In this document: positions 1 to 7,726 of the stretch, piece after piece
How positions within the stretch are numbered: position 1 is the first letter of the stretch
How the letters are laid out: the number at the start of each line of letters is the position of its first letter
Source: JAFDVL01 sp031398365
Lineage (GTDB): Bacteria; Acidobacteriota; Blastocatellia; RBC074
Assembly: GCA_031398365.1 (NCBI GenBank)
Contig: JANNND010000130.1
Location: forward strand, 1 to 21,684
Direction: 5' to 3'
DNA: 21,684 nt
Program-made: the position numbers and the translations under genes
The notes under the pieces: generated by a model
Told to the model about the DNA's origin: nothing
Seen by the model: the letters and a program-made list of their open reading frames with translations, nothing else
Databases searched by the model: none

Positions 1-96
1 GGATATAGATGTTTCGCTATTTGATCCCAAAATGGAAAACCAAGTAGGTGGTATCAGTTACTGTTGTTGCTTGAGGACTTCTGACAAAAAATCCCT

Positions 97-1167
97 CTAA
101 TTCTTCTTCGCGGGTGGCTGCCGAAACGCCCGCTCTACCATGTCATGAACATCCGTAGACGCCGGGCTATCGCGCCACAACCAGCGCATCATTTCCGGCA
201 TAATCATCCCGCCGTATTTTTGCCCGTGCAGGTTCATGCTCCACGAATAGTTCACGTCATAGCCCTTTTGCGTCAGGGCTTTCATCAAGCGCACATTCTG
301 ATAAAACCAGTCGCGCTTTTCGTCATAGTCGCCATTGCCGCGCAAGCCACGATTGTCGTTGCGCCCGTCGCACAGATACACGCGAATCGGTTTCTTTTCG
401 CTTGATAAAACAAGGTCGGGATAGACGTGACCACCGCGCAGGTTGACGAAGCTGCCGACATTGCTCAGCACTTTGCGGAAGTGATTGGGGCGCTGCCACG
501 CGACGGTGAATGCGGCAATCGCGCCGGAACTGGAACCGCCGATGCCGCGCATTTCCGGGTCTTTGGAGATGTTGTATTCCTTATCCAGCACGGGCATCAA
601 TTCTTCCGTAATCACGCGCGCGTATTTGTCGTCGAGCGTGTTGTATTCTGTAGGCCGATTCGTCGTGCGGTCGCCCCATTCCTGCGCGTTCGGTTCGGGC
701 TGCTGCGGCGTGCGACCGGGATTGATGAAGACGCCAATCATCACCGGAATCTCGCGCCGATAAATCAGATTGTCCATCACATTCTGCGCGCGAATGTCGC
801 CGTCAGGATTCATAAACGCCTGCCCATCCTGATAAATCATCAGCGCCGCCGGAACTGACTTGTCATACTGTGCCGGGACATAGACCCAATAGGTGTGCTG
901 CGTGCCGGGATACGCGCCGCTGGTGCTGGGCAGTGTGTACGGCCCGCGAATCTCGCCTTTCGGCACGCCTTCCTGCGGCAAAGAATCTGGGCCCAACCGA
1001 TATTGCGAATTTGGATTCGGCCCCGGCGGCATGGGCGGCGGTTGACCACCACCTCTCGGCGCTTGCGCTCCCGGTTGTGCCGGGGTTGCTGGCGGTGTAA
1101 CCACTTGGGCCAGCGCCATTGCTGCGCCTGCTAAAACTAAAATGATGTACGTGATTGCTTTTTTCAT
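97..1167 (-). CDS. Secreted alpha/beta-hydrolase esterase (enterochelin esterase / esterase D-like)
   Basis: The 356-residue protein begins with a Sec signal peptide (about residues 1-20, ending AMALAQ), then a Pro/Gly/Gln-rich linker (about 22-55), then an alpha/beta-hydrolase domain of the putative esterase (PF00756) type. The nucleophile elbow GGSSSG lies at 210-215, with S213 the likely nucleophile and H314 (LHG) the likely catalytic histidine; D268 is a candidate acid. The family hydrolyses ester bonds in siderophores, feruloyl-polysaccharides or small acyl esters, and the substrate here cannot be read from sequence. The protein should act in the periplasm or outside the cell. The start is supported by a GAGGAG Shine-Dalgarno about 7 bp upstream. 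It follows a small membrane protein gene by 29 bp on the same strand, so the two may be cotranscribed. Confidence 0.85.
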   Translation of the reverse strand: MKKAITYIILVLAGAAMALAQVVTPPATPAQPGAQAPRGGGQPPPMPPGPNPNSQYRLGPDSLPQEGVPKGEIRGPYTLPSTSGAYPGTQHTYWVYVPAQYDKSVPAALMIYQDGQAFMNPDGDIRAQNVMDNLIYRREIPVMIGVFINPGRTPQQPEPNAQEWGDRTTNRPTEYNTLDDKYARVITEELMPVLDKEYNISKDPEMRGIGGSSSGAIAAFTVAWQRPNHFRKVLSNVGSFVNLRGGHVYPDLVLSSEKKPIRVYLCDGRNDNRGLRGNGDYDEKRDWFYQNVRLMKALTQKGYDVNYSWSMNLHGQKYGGMIMPEMMRWLWRDSPASTDVHDMVERAFRQPPAKKN

Positions 1168-1196
1168 CTAAACACTCCTCGTATTTGGAACCGGAT

Positions 1197-1712
1197 TTAC
1201 TCAACCTTTTGATCTTCGCTTTTTGCGCGCGCCATAGCCTCTGGCTCTAATTCTTCGGCGCTTCTATTCAATTTAATAAACACTCCCCAAGCCGCCAGCA
1301 GCGCTGCCGCCGCGATGCCGATGGCCGCCGCGTGGGGCAATTGTGAAGGATTGTCATGACCAAGTTGGAACACCGCCACCAACGACTCGATGGAAAGCGA
1401 GACAATGACCACGACCATAAAGCGTGACAAGAAGCGCCGCACGCGGGTCGGTGCGCTCATTTGCGCCTCGCGCATCACTTCTTCTTCCAGAATCGTCTGG
1501 CCTAATTCCAGCGCCGCCACTGCAATAGTCAGCAGTCCAATGCTTTCCAGAATTGCATTAAAGCGCTCCTGCAAAGGCAAGGCGCTGCCCGGATTCATCC
1601 CCTGCCAAAACTCAAGCGCGGCAAAATAAAGCAGCGCAAAGGCGCAGCAAAGAAACAGGAGAATAACTCCCCCGTAGCCGAGCAAAAATATCTTCTGAAC
1701 AACCTTAATCAT
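1197..1712 (-). CDS. Small four-helix integral membrane protein, function unknown
   Basis: I do not recognise a named family. The 171-residue protein has four hydrophobic segments at about 8-33, 54-75, 94-116 and 126-147, and a charged C-terminal tail rich in Glu/Lys. The loop between helices 2 and 3 is strongly charged (LEEEVMREAQ followed by RVRRFLSRF). This resembles generic small membrane proteins of four helices in which the second cytoplasmic loop is acidic then basic. No catalytic or metal-binding motif is visible. It lies 29 bp upstream of the esterase gene on the same strand and may be its operon partner. The ribosome binding site at this ATG is weak, so the exact start is less certain than the frame. 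Confidence 0.7.
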   Translation of the reverse strand: MIKVVQKIFLLGYGGVILLFLCCAFALLYFAALEFWQGMNPGSALPLQERFNAILESIGLLTIAVAALELGQTILEEEVMREAQMSAPTRVRRFLSRFMVVVIVSLSIESLVAVFQLGHDNPSQLPHAAAIGIAAAALLAAWGVFIKLNRSAEELEPEAMARAKSEDQKVE

Positions 1713-1840
1713 AGGATCAGGATTCTTATGTTGCCTGCGTTGTTATGGAGTTGCCGTTCACGAGGCCACAGACAACGACTAGAGCGCAACCGTCTCGCTT
1801 GGCTTATGTGAACAGCCATAAGTACCTCGCTTTACTTAGC

Positions 1841-2087
1841 ATTCAAGAAAATGATAATCCGAATTGAGTCCCGAAGGGACGGTGAGACATTAGCCCCGGA
1901 TGCAATCCGGGGGACGAGCAAAAAGAGAACCCGAGCCCCAGCGGGGCGACAGCATTCTGCTTTCCAAGCGGGCGTCTGTCGCCCCGCTGGGGCTGGCGAT
2001 TCTTCGCCACGACGTACCCCGCGCGCACGCACGGGGCTAATCTCTGATCGTCCCGCTGGGACTCTATTCGGAAATTCTTTTTCTTGA
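1841..2087. repeat. Nested palindromic element (MITE/REP-like), about 247 bp
   Basis: This fills most of the 406-bp gap between the membrane protein and the oxidoreductase. Outer arms are TTCAAGAAAA at 1841 and TTTTCTTGAA near 2078-2087. Next come long imperfect arms at 1859-1898 and 2032-2071, each reading CCGAAT.GAGTCCC...GGGAC...ATTAGCCCCG in opposite orientation. In the centre, AGCCCCAGCGGGGCGAC (1934-1950) is a perfect 17-bp inverted match to 1978-1994. A small extra hairpin, CCCCGG..CCGGGG, sits at about 1894-1912. The reading frames through it on both strands are by-products of the palindrome and have no protein character. No transposase is nearby. It starts 31 bp beyond the stop of the oxidoreductase gene. 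The nature of the element (non-autonomous mobile element or structured RNA) is inferred. Confidence 0.8.
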
Positions 2088-2118
2088 AAACTATAACTTC
2101 CAAAGTGATTACAAGTTC

Positions 2119-3402
2119 TTAGTTGCTTGCCAATTGCCTGCCCGCTTGCCGCGCTTCGTCCAACGTTAAGCGCTGTTTCTTGCGATACGATAAATTGGCC
2201 ATATGGGCGGCGATGGCGGAGCGATAGCCTAATTCAACAGACGAATTCGGCTCTTTGCGCGAACGCACGCATTCGACGAAATTGGCGTAGTGATTGACGC
2301 CCTTATCTTCGCCTTTGACGACGGTACCATCGGGGTTGTTGAGTTTCTCCGGCGCATAATTCCAACCGCTCGTGGCCTTGCCCGAAACCATATCGGTCGT
2401 CCCCATCAACCATTCAATGGAACCGTGCGAGCCGAGGATGCGCGCACCCAAACCATAGCGGCTGTTGCTGAAAGAGGACTGCCACGTCACGACCAAATCG
2501 TTGGGATAATCCAACGTCACGGCAATTGTGTCCGGGACTTCGCGTCCGTCTTTTTCAGAGAACACGCCACCGGACATATAGGCTGCGGTCGGCACGCCCA
2601 AATCCAGCACGCCGATCAGCCAGCCGATCTGATGCACCATGTTTTCGGTGATATTGCCGCCGCTGAACTCCCAGTACAAGCGCCAGTTGATAAATTTTTG
2701 CGCATCGAACGGACGCTTCGTGCGACCATTCAGGAACGCGTCCCATTTGACGTTGGCGGCATTGCAATCCGCCGGAATCGGGCGCACCCATTGGCCGACA
2801 CCGCGTTTGGAATTGCGGGTCATCCACAATTCAGCGTGCGTCACAGTGCCGAGTTTACTGGACTTTGCCCAAGTGCGCGCATCAGCAAAATAGCCAGCGC
2901 TGTTATGTTGCAGGCCGATGCCAATCACCCGATTGGAAGATTTTTTCGCGGCGGCGAGACATGCTTCGGCTTCTTCGATAGACCACGTCATCGTCTTTTC
3001 GCAGTACATATCTTTGCCCGCGGCCAACGTGTCCACAAAGTGGCGCGCGTGGCAATGCAAGGGCGTCGCGACGATCACGGCGTCGAGGTCTTTCATCTCC
3101 AAAAGCTTGCGATGATCGCTGAAGCTTTTCAGATTGGTCACGTCTTGTCCGGCTTCGGTCAACAGTTTTTTCACCTGCTCAGTGCGACCGGTATAGGCGT
3201 CAGCCAAAGCAACAAATTCGATATTCGGCGCTTTGACAAATTCGCGCATCAGTTCCTGACCGCGTGCGCCGGGGCCAATGATGCCGAGGCGGACGCGATC
3301 ATTCGCGCCCAGAATACGCGCCGTTGGAAGCGTTAAGCCGAGTGCGCCAAGGGTGGTCGAGGCGGCAGCCTGTTTGAGAAAATCCCTGCGTTCAAAAGTC
3401 AT
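2119..3402 (-). CDS. Tat-exported Gfo/Idh/MocA-family NAD(P)-dependent oxidoreductase
   Basis: The frame remains open further upstream, but the protein should start at the ATG at 3402. This gives a Tat signal (ERRDFLKQA, then a hydrophobic stretch ending near residue 33) and has AAGGAA upstream. The mature 427-residue precursor has a Rossmann domain with the nucleotide-binding loop GIIGPGARG (40-48), the family motif CEKTM after the sixth strand, and the C-terminal alpha/beta domain with ENMVHQIGWL, whose His is the usual catalytic position. Such enzymes oxidise, reduce or otherwise transform sugars and polyols, and the Tat-bearing group is typically periplasmic. Specific substrate is unknown. 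It is divergent from a sugar-acid-type MFS transporter, and an enolase-superfamily dehydratase lies 4.3 kb away, suggesting a role in sugar or sugar-acid metabolism. Confidence 0.88.
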   Translation of the reverse strand: MTFERRDFLKQAAASTTLGALGLTLPTARILGANDRVRLGIIGPGARGQELMREFVKAPNIEFVALADAYTGRTEQVKKLLTEAGQDVTNLKSFSDHRKLLEMKDLDAVIVATPLHCHARHFVDTLAAGKDMYCEKTMTWSIEEAEACLAAAKKSSNRVIGIGLQHNSAGYFADARTWAKSSKLGTVTHAELWMTRNSKRGVGQWVRPIPADCNAANVKWDAFLNGRTKRPFDAQKFINWRLYWEFSGGNITENMVHQIGWLIGVLDLGVPTAAYMSGGVFSEKDGREVPDTIAVTLDYPNDLVVTWQSSFSNSRYGLGARILGSHGSIEWLMGTTDMVSGKATSGWNYAPEKLNNPDGTVVKGEDKGVNHYANFVECVRSRKEPNSSVELGYRSAIAAHMANLSYRKKQRLTLDEARQAGRQLASN

Positions 3403-3450
3403 AAGAATGTTCCTTCGTTGAGTTGCGTTGCGGTTTTCGTGCAGAACGTA

Positions 3451-3479
3451 ATGATTCACGATCTTGTCTGCTTTGACAA
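3451..3479 (-). promoter_or_regulatory. Candidate promoter for the Gfo/Idh/MocA gene
   Basis: On the minus strand TTGTCA (3474-3479) is followed after 17 bp by AATCAT (3451-3456), a 5/6 and a 4/6 match to bacterial -35 and -10 elements. It lies about 50 bp ahead of the start at 3402, within the divergent spacer. The evidence is only a consensus match, so confidence is low. Confidence 0.25.
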
Positions 3480-3540
3480 TGCTACGGACGCAGTGTCGAG
3501 CGCACAGGATACAGGATTTTGCCGCCTGCTTGCGAATGGT

Positions 3541-3569
3541 TTGACCAGCATGCGGCTGCATATTATGCT
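3541..3569 (+). promoter_or_regulatory. Candidate promoter for the MFS transporter
   Basis: TTGACC (3541-3546) and TATGCT (3564-3569) are separated by 17 bp, about 52 bp ahead of the ATG at 3622. This supports a start at 3622 rather than further upstream, because the longer frame would place this promoter inside the gene. It is a consensus match only. Confidence 0.3.
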
Positions 3570-3621
3570 GTGCCTGCAATTCAATTCTCGAATTCAAAAG
3601 CTACGCTCACCGGAGATCAAA

Positions 3622-4941
3622 ATGAAGCAAGACGTTACGCGTTCGGTTCAACCTGCGACCGACTCGGTTGGAACAATTAAGCATCTGCGCTGGTGGATTT
3701 GCGGGTTGTTATTTTTTGCGACGGTCGTCAATTACATTGATCGGCAAGTGCTGGGAACGCTGGCGCCGGAACTACAAGCCAAGATTGGTTGGACAGAATC
3801 GGAGTACAGCAGCATCGTGATTTCGTTTCAGGTCGCGTATGCCGTGATGTTTCTGGTGTGGGGCGGCGTGCTGGACAAAATCGGCGTCAAGCTGGGCTTT
3901 ACGATTGCCTTGATTATGTGGTCCATCGCCGGGATGGGACACGCCCTGGCAACGACCGTGGTGGGGTTCAGCATCGCGCGCTTCATGCTCGGCATTGGCG
4001 AGGCCGCCAATTTTCCCGCTTCGGTGAAGGCCGTTGCGGAATGGTTTCCGAAAAAAGAACGCGCGCTGGCGACCGGTATTTTCAATGCCGGGACAAATGT
4101 CGGCGCGATTATTGCGCCTGCGACGGCGCTGGTGTTGTCGGCATATTTCGGTTGGCAAAGCGCGTTCATCTTCACGGGCGCGGTAGGCTTCTTGTGGCTG
4201 ATTTTTTGGTGGTTCTTATATCAACGCCCGGAAGAGCATCCGCGCTTAGCGGCGGAAGAATTGGCTTACATCCGCGATGGCGAGGCCGCGCCAAAAGTGG
4301 AGAAGCCATCCTTTATGGAAGCCCTTCGTTACTGGCTCTCGCTGCTCGGCTATCGTCAAACGTGGGCCTTTGCGGTGGGCAAACTAATGACCGATCCGGT
4401 GTGGTGGTTTTATTTATTCTGGTTGCCAAAATTTCTCGGCAAAAATTTCGGCATTAAGGGAACCGCGCTGATCCCTTATTTGACGCTGGTGTATGTGATC
4501 GCAGACGTTGGTTCAGTGGGCGGCGGTTATTTGTCATCAGCGCTGATTAAGCGAGGCTGGACGGTGAATCGAGCGCGCAAGCTGGCGCTGTTAGTGTTTG
4601 CGGTAGTGATGCCGCTGGTCACGATTGCGCATTTCACAACCAATGTGTGGATTGCAGTGATTATGGTCGGCATTGCAGCAGGCGCGCATCAGGGTTGGTC
4701 AGCGAATTTGTTTACTCTGCCTGCCGATTTGTTCCCGCGTAAAGCGGTTGGCTCTGTGGTTGGCATCGGCAGTTGCGCGGGCGCGCTGGGCGGCATCATG
4801 TTACCGCTGTATATCGGCAAAGTGCTGGACGCAAATCCTGGTTATTACCTGCCGATGTTTATTATTGCGGGTGTGACGTATGTGTTGGCGTGGGTGGCAA
4901 TTCACTTGCTGGTGCCGAAGATGGAGCCAGCGAAGATTTAA
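3622..4941 (+). CDS. MFS transporter, anion:cation symporter (ACS / hexuronate ExuT-like) family
   Basis: The start chosen is ATG 3622, with GGAG about 6 bp upstream; the frame is open further 5' but that stretch is unlike a protein and covers a promoter candidate. The 439-residue product has the MFS fold of about 12 helices. The first helix carries NYIDRQVLG, typical of the ACS family, and the motif-A loop between helices 2 and 3 reads GGVLDKIGVKLGF. Helix 4 contains RFMLGIGEAANFPA, also characteristic of ExuT/GudP-like carriers of hexuronates, glucarate and other organic anions. It acts in the inner membrane as a proton- or sodium-coupled importer. The divergent Gfo/Idh/MocA gene and the nearby galactonate-dehydratase-like enzyme fit a sugar-acid substrate, but the actual substrate is inferred. 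Confidence 0.88.
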   Translation: MKQDVTRSVQPATDSVGTIKHLRWWICGLLFFATVVNYIDRQVLGTLAPELQAKIGWTESEYSSIVISFQVAYAVMFLVWGGVLDKIGVKLGFTIALIMWSIAGMGHALATTVVGFSIARFMLGIGEAANFPASVKAVAEWFPKKERALATGIFNAGTNVGAIIAPATALVLSAYFGWQSAFIFTGAVGFLWLIFWWFLYQRPEEHPRLAAEELAYIRDGEAAPKVEKPSFMEALRYWLSLLGYRQTWAFAVGKLMTDPVWWFYLFWLPKFLGKNFGIKGTALIPYLTLVYVIADVGSVGGGYLSSALIKRGWTVNRARKLALLVFAVVMPLVTIAHFTTNVWIAVIMVGIAAGAHQGWSANLFTLPADLFPRKAVGSVVGIGSCAGALGGIMLPLYIGKVLDANPGYYLPMFIIAGVTYVLAWVAIHLLVPKMEPAKI

Positions 4942-4952
4942 GGAAAGAGCTT

Positions 4953-5045
4953 AGACAGGATTTACAAGATTGTTGCAGGATTAACAAGATGTTTATAACC
5001 CAATTCATCATCTCAATCTTGATATAAATCTTGTTAATCCTGTCT
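4953..5045. repeat. Inverted arms of the ACAGGATT/ACAAGATT word family between convergent genes
   Basis: Two direct copies on the left (AGACAGGATTTACAAGATT at 4953 and GCAGGATTAACAAGAT at 4975) face an inverted copy at 5024-5045 (AAATCTTGTTAATCCTGTCT). Transcribed from either side it can fold as a hairpin. It begins 11 bp after the stop of the transporter and ends 14 bp before the stop of the convergent lipoprotein gene, the place of a bidirectional terminator, although it is AT-rich and lacks a classic GC stem. The same word family recurs at the right edge of the window. Confidence 0.7.
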
Positions 5046-5059
5046 AAAATCCAACGTCT

Positions 5060-6205
5060 TCAATTTCTTAAATCTAACGCGTCCTGCGTGATTAAATCCC
5101 GGTAGCTTTCGAACTTTCCCTTCACAAAACTTTCCAGCGGTTGCAGCAATTGCGCGCTGTAATAGCCCGGCACGTTCTGCACCGAACGTGCGCTGTAGCC
5201 GCCGCCAAACACGCTGCGAATCAGTACGCCGCGCGGGTCAATCGGCAGCCGCCTGACGTTCTCGGCATAGCGATCAAAGCTGCTATCGCCCATCAGGTAA
5301 TACTCAACGTTTGAAGTGTAAAGCGCCGTTACTTTCTCGCCGCGTTCGGTCAGGATTTTGCCGACTTCGACGAACGCTTTGTCGCCCGCAAAATTGCCAA
5401 CGGCGGGAATCAGCAGGTTGCGATTTTCCAGCGAGCGAACGAATTGGAAATCGTCTTCGCTGACCAGGTAGTTGCATTGCTTCCCGGTCAAATCTTTTTC
5501 GAGTAACAAGTCGCGATAGCTGGGGTAATACGAACGCGGCGACCGGTTGTGGCTGGTGAATTTCAGGTCCAATCCAGCCGTAAAAAACTCTTCGTGAATG
5601 CGGCTGATGGTGGCAAAGTCTTTGTCATCCAGCTTGAGGCCAAAGGTCTTGATCTTCGCCGCAACTTTCTCACGCGAGGCATCAAAGCGTTTGCGATCCG
5701 CCGGAGTTTTGTCGAGGTATTCGACAATCTGCGTAATGTTCCATTTGCCCGCATCCATTACAACTGGCTTGCCAAACAACAAACACAAATACTCGGCGCG
5801 ATTGTTCGCCAAGGCAAACAGCGATTTGAAGAACAAGTGCTGCAATTGATTGTCGCGGCGAATGTCTATGATAAAGGCGATACGCGGACGAATCTGTGCG
5901 ATGTACGAAAAGTTCTGATCCGGCCCGACGCCCACATACGCGCCGCCCGTCACGTTCATCTTGCGCATCTTGCCCATTACGTGCAGGTACGAGCTTTCAT
6001 TAGAAATCAAATTGTCCGTGTCGAAATAACCGCTTGGTTCTGAGACGCGTTCGACGAGGTTGGTAAACTCAGCGTTCGTGAGCGCGGAGTCTTTGGTCGC
6101 AGTTTGTGCCGGAGCGGTGGCGGTTTGCGAGGTATTAACGGGCGCAGGGTTTTGCGCAGAACAACTGAGCAACAGAAGCGAGAGCAAAAAGAAGGCTCGT
6201 GACAT
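5060..6205 (-). CDS. Putative lipoprotein of unknown function
   Basis: The 381-residue protein starts with a lipoprotein signal peptide: a Leu-rich core and lipobox LLSC with the acylated Cys at residue 15. An Ala/Thr/Gln/Pro-rich linker runs to about residue 40. The remaining globular part includes FTNLVERVSEPSGYF, then GGAYVGVGPDQNFSYIAQIR and IAFIIDIRRDNQLQHLFFK. The last two resemble the start of a methyltransferase-like Rossmann fold, a glycine-rich loop followed by an acidic strand end, but this is only an impression. I recall similar uncharacterised proteins in several phyla without an assigned function. It sits alone, convergent with the transporter and downstream of the M16 peptidase gene. 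A terminator-like hairpin separates it from the peptidase gene. Confidence 0.7.
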   Translation of the reverse strand: MSRAFFLLSLLLLSCSAQNPAPVNTSQTATAPAQTATKDSALTNAEFTNLVERVSEPSGYFDTDNLISNESSYLHVMGKMRKMNVTGGAYVGVGPDQNFSYIAQIRPRIAFIIDIRRDNQLQHLFFKSLFALANNRAEYLCLLFGKPVVMDAGKWNITQIVEYLDKTPADRKRFDASREKVAAKIKTFGLKLDDKDFATISRIHEEFFTAGLDLKFTSHNRSPRSYYPSYRDLLLEKDLTGKQCNYLVSEDDFQFVRSLENRNLLIPAVGNFAGDKAFVEVGKILTERGEKVTALYTSNVEYYLMGDSSFDRYAENVRRLPIDPRGVLIRSVFGGGYSARSVQNVPGYYSAQLLQPLESFVKGKFESYRDLITQDALDLRN

Positions 6206-6227
6206 AAAAGCTCCTCAGAAAAAGTGG

Positions 6228-6246
6228 CGCGATTTGGCAAATCGCG
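6228..6246 (-). terminator. Rho-independent-like terminator after the M16 peptidase gene
   Basis: CGCGATTT (6228-6235) and AAATCGCG (6239-6246) form a perfect 8-bp stem with a 3-nt loop. Read on the minus strand it starts 19 bp after the peptidase stop and is followed by CCACTTTTTC, a short T run. It lies 22 bp ahead of the lipoprotein start, so it would insulate that gene from readthrough. Confidence 0.5.
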
Positions 6247-6265
6247 TTACGCCTATTATTAAACC

Positions 6266-7537
6266 TCACGCCAACTGATCGCGTTCAATCGTCAACTCAT
6301 CCACTTCGCCCAGCACTGTGACGGCGAAGCGTTCGGGCTGAAAAATCTCGTTGGCCAGTCGTTGCACATCTTCGGCGGTAACTTTGTTGATATGTTCGAT
6401 GACTTCGTCCGGCGTAATAAATTCACCCCAGATCATTTCCTGCGAGGCCAGGGCGCTCATGCGGGCCGAACTCGATTCCAGCGCCAGCATCAAACTGGTT
6501 TTCAGTTGGTCTTTGTTGCGTTGCAATTCCGCCGCGCTAATGACATCCGCCTTCAGACGACGCAATTCGGCAACGGTTGCGGCAATCGTCGGTTCAATGT
6601 TTTCTGCCGAAGCGCCGGCATAAATGCTCAGGAAGCCTGTGTCCACGTATTCGGTCAGCGCCGAAAAAATCGTGTAGACCAAGCCTTTGTCTTCGCGCAC
6701 TGCTTGAAACAAGCGCGAACTCATCCCGCCGCCCAAGATCGTACACATCACATTCACCGCGTAATGATCCGCGCTCAGCAACGAAGGGCAGCGCGCGCCG
6801 ATGACCAGATGGGATTGCTCCAACTCGGCTTTGTGCCGCAGCGTGAAGTGCGGCGTGGGCGCGGGGGCAGGATGGCTGGCGGCCACTTGGCGCGGTCGCA
6901 AATGACCGAAGTGTGTATTGACCAGGTCCAGCAACGCCGCAGACGAAATGTTGCCCGCCGCCGCGATGACCAAATTGTCAGGGCGATACGCATCTTCGTA
7001 ATGCGCGCGCACATCCTGTGAGCGAAACGTTGCCAGCGTTTTCGGCGTGCCTAAAATCGGGCGTCCCAGCGCGTGGTTCGGATAAAAGCCTTCCGAAAAA
7101 ATCTCGAACACCAGATCATCCGGCGTGTCTTCGACCATCTTGATTTCTTCCAGGATGACGTTGCGTTCCTTGTCTATCTCGACTGGATCGAATGTCGGGG
7201 CGGTGACTAAATCCGCGATCAACTCAAACGCCTGCGGCAAATGTTCGTCCAGCACTTTGTTCGTAAAGCCGACGGATTCGCGGGACGTGAACGCGTCCAG
7301 ATAACCGCCCAGCGCGTCCGATTCGTCCGCGATTTGTACCGCTGACCGTTTGCGCGTGCCTTTGAAAAGTGTGTGTTCGATGAAATGGTTGATGCCGTTG
7401 ACAGCGGGCGTTTCGTGCCGTGAACCTTCGCGCAGGAAGATGCCAAAGCTGACCGAACGCACATGCGGCATTTGTTCGGAAACAACGACAAGGCCATTTT
7501 CAAGCCGGGTTTTGCAAACTGGAAAATCTTTATTCAT
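6266..7537 (-). CDS. M16-family zinc metallopeptidase (processing peptidase-like)
   Basis: The 423-residue protein has the inverted zinc motif HFIEH at 51-55 (H51 and H55 ligands, E54 catalytic base) and the downstream EEIKMVEDTPDD at 130-141 that supplies the third ligand, near E131. The second half has the expected inactive M16 C-terminal domain, including a Gly-rich segment (LGGGMSSRLFQAVREDKGLVY) typical of the family. Length matches bacterial PqqL/YmxG-like and mitochondrial processing peptidase beta-like enzymes. No signal peptide is visible, so a cytoplasmic location is likely. The family degrades small proteins and cleaved presequences; a specific substrate is not shown. The ribosome binding site is weak. 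Confidence 0.92.
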   Translation of the reverse strand: MNKDFPVCKTRLENGLVVVSEQMPHVRSVSFGIFLREGSRHETPAVNGINHFIEHTLFKGTRKRSAVQIADESDALGGYLDAFTSRESVGFTNKVLDEHLPQAFELIADLVTAPTFDPVEIDKERNVILEEIKMVEDTPDDLVFEIFSEGFYPNHALGRPILGTPKTLATFRSQDVRAHYEDAYRPDNLVIAAAGNISSAALLDLVNTHFGHLRPRQVAASHPAPAPTPHFTLRHKAELEQSHLVIGARCPSLLSADHYAVNVMCTILGGGMSSRLFQAVREDKGLVYTIFSALTEYVDTGFLSIYAGASAENIEPTIAATVAELRRLKADVISAAELQRNKDQLKTSLMLALESSSARMSALASQEMIWGEFITPDEVIEHINKVTAEDVQRLANEIFQPERFAVTVLGEVDELTIERDQLA

Positions 7538-7641
7538 TCAATTACAACTGCTCATTCCAAAAATATTGATGCGCCATCGTAACATGGCCCAACGGCAGGT
7601 GTCAGTAACTCATCATTCTCAGCACGCAGATGTCAAAACGA

Positions 7642-7714
7642 TTTCACCGCAGAGGCGCAAAGGTGACGCAGAGAAAACCGCTGTGTACCTTCCGCGCGAC
7701 CTCTGCGGTGAAAA
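7642..7714. repeat. Imperfect palindrome of the TTTCACCGCAGAGG word family
   Basis: TTTCACCGCAGAGG (7643-7656) faces its inverse, CCTCTGCGGTGAAA, ending near 7713; the inner parts (GCGCAAAGGTGACGCAG and CTGTGTACCTTCCGCGC) also pair with mismatches around a short loop. It starts 12 bp past the stop of the enolase-superfamily gene and lies in the 189-bp spacer ahead of the M16 gene. A related copy (CACCACAGAGACACAGAGG) lies within the start of nosD. Confidence 0.75.
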
Positions 7715-7726
7715 AACTCACAGTGA

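Noticed and set aside
1..96. Partial gene at the left edge
   Set aside because: The 96 bases show no convincing open frame or motif on either strand; it is taken as intergenic.
1832..2103. Three short overlapping reading frames in the nested palindrome
   Set aside because: Frames on both strands have similar sequences because the DNA is palindromic; there is no protein-like composition or start signal.
2290..3336. Long plus-strand reading frame of 348 codons opposite the Gfo/Idh/MocA gene
   Set aside because: It lies entirely antisense to a clear enzyme gene and its translation is His/Arg/Ala-rich without domain character, as usual for shadow frames.
3403..3597. N-terminal extension of the oxidoreductase frame and the matching upstream extension of the transporter frame
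   Set aside because: The extensions would overlap each other on opposite strands, and both proteins have good starts (Tat motif at 3402; GGAG before 3622) inside them.
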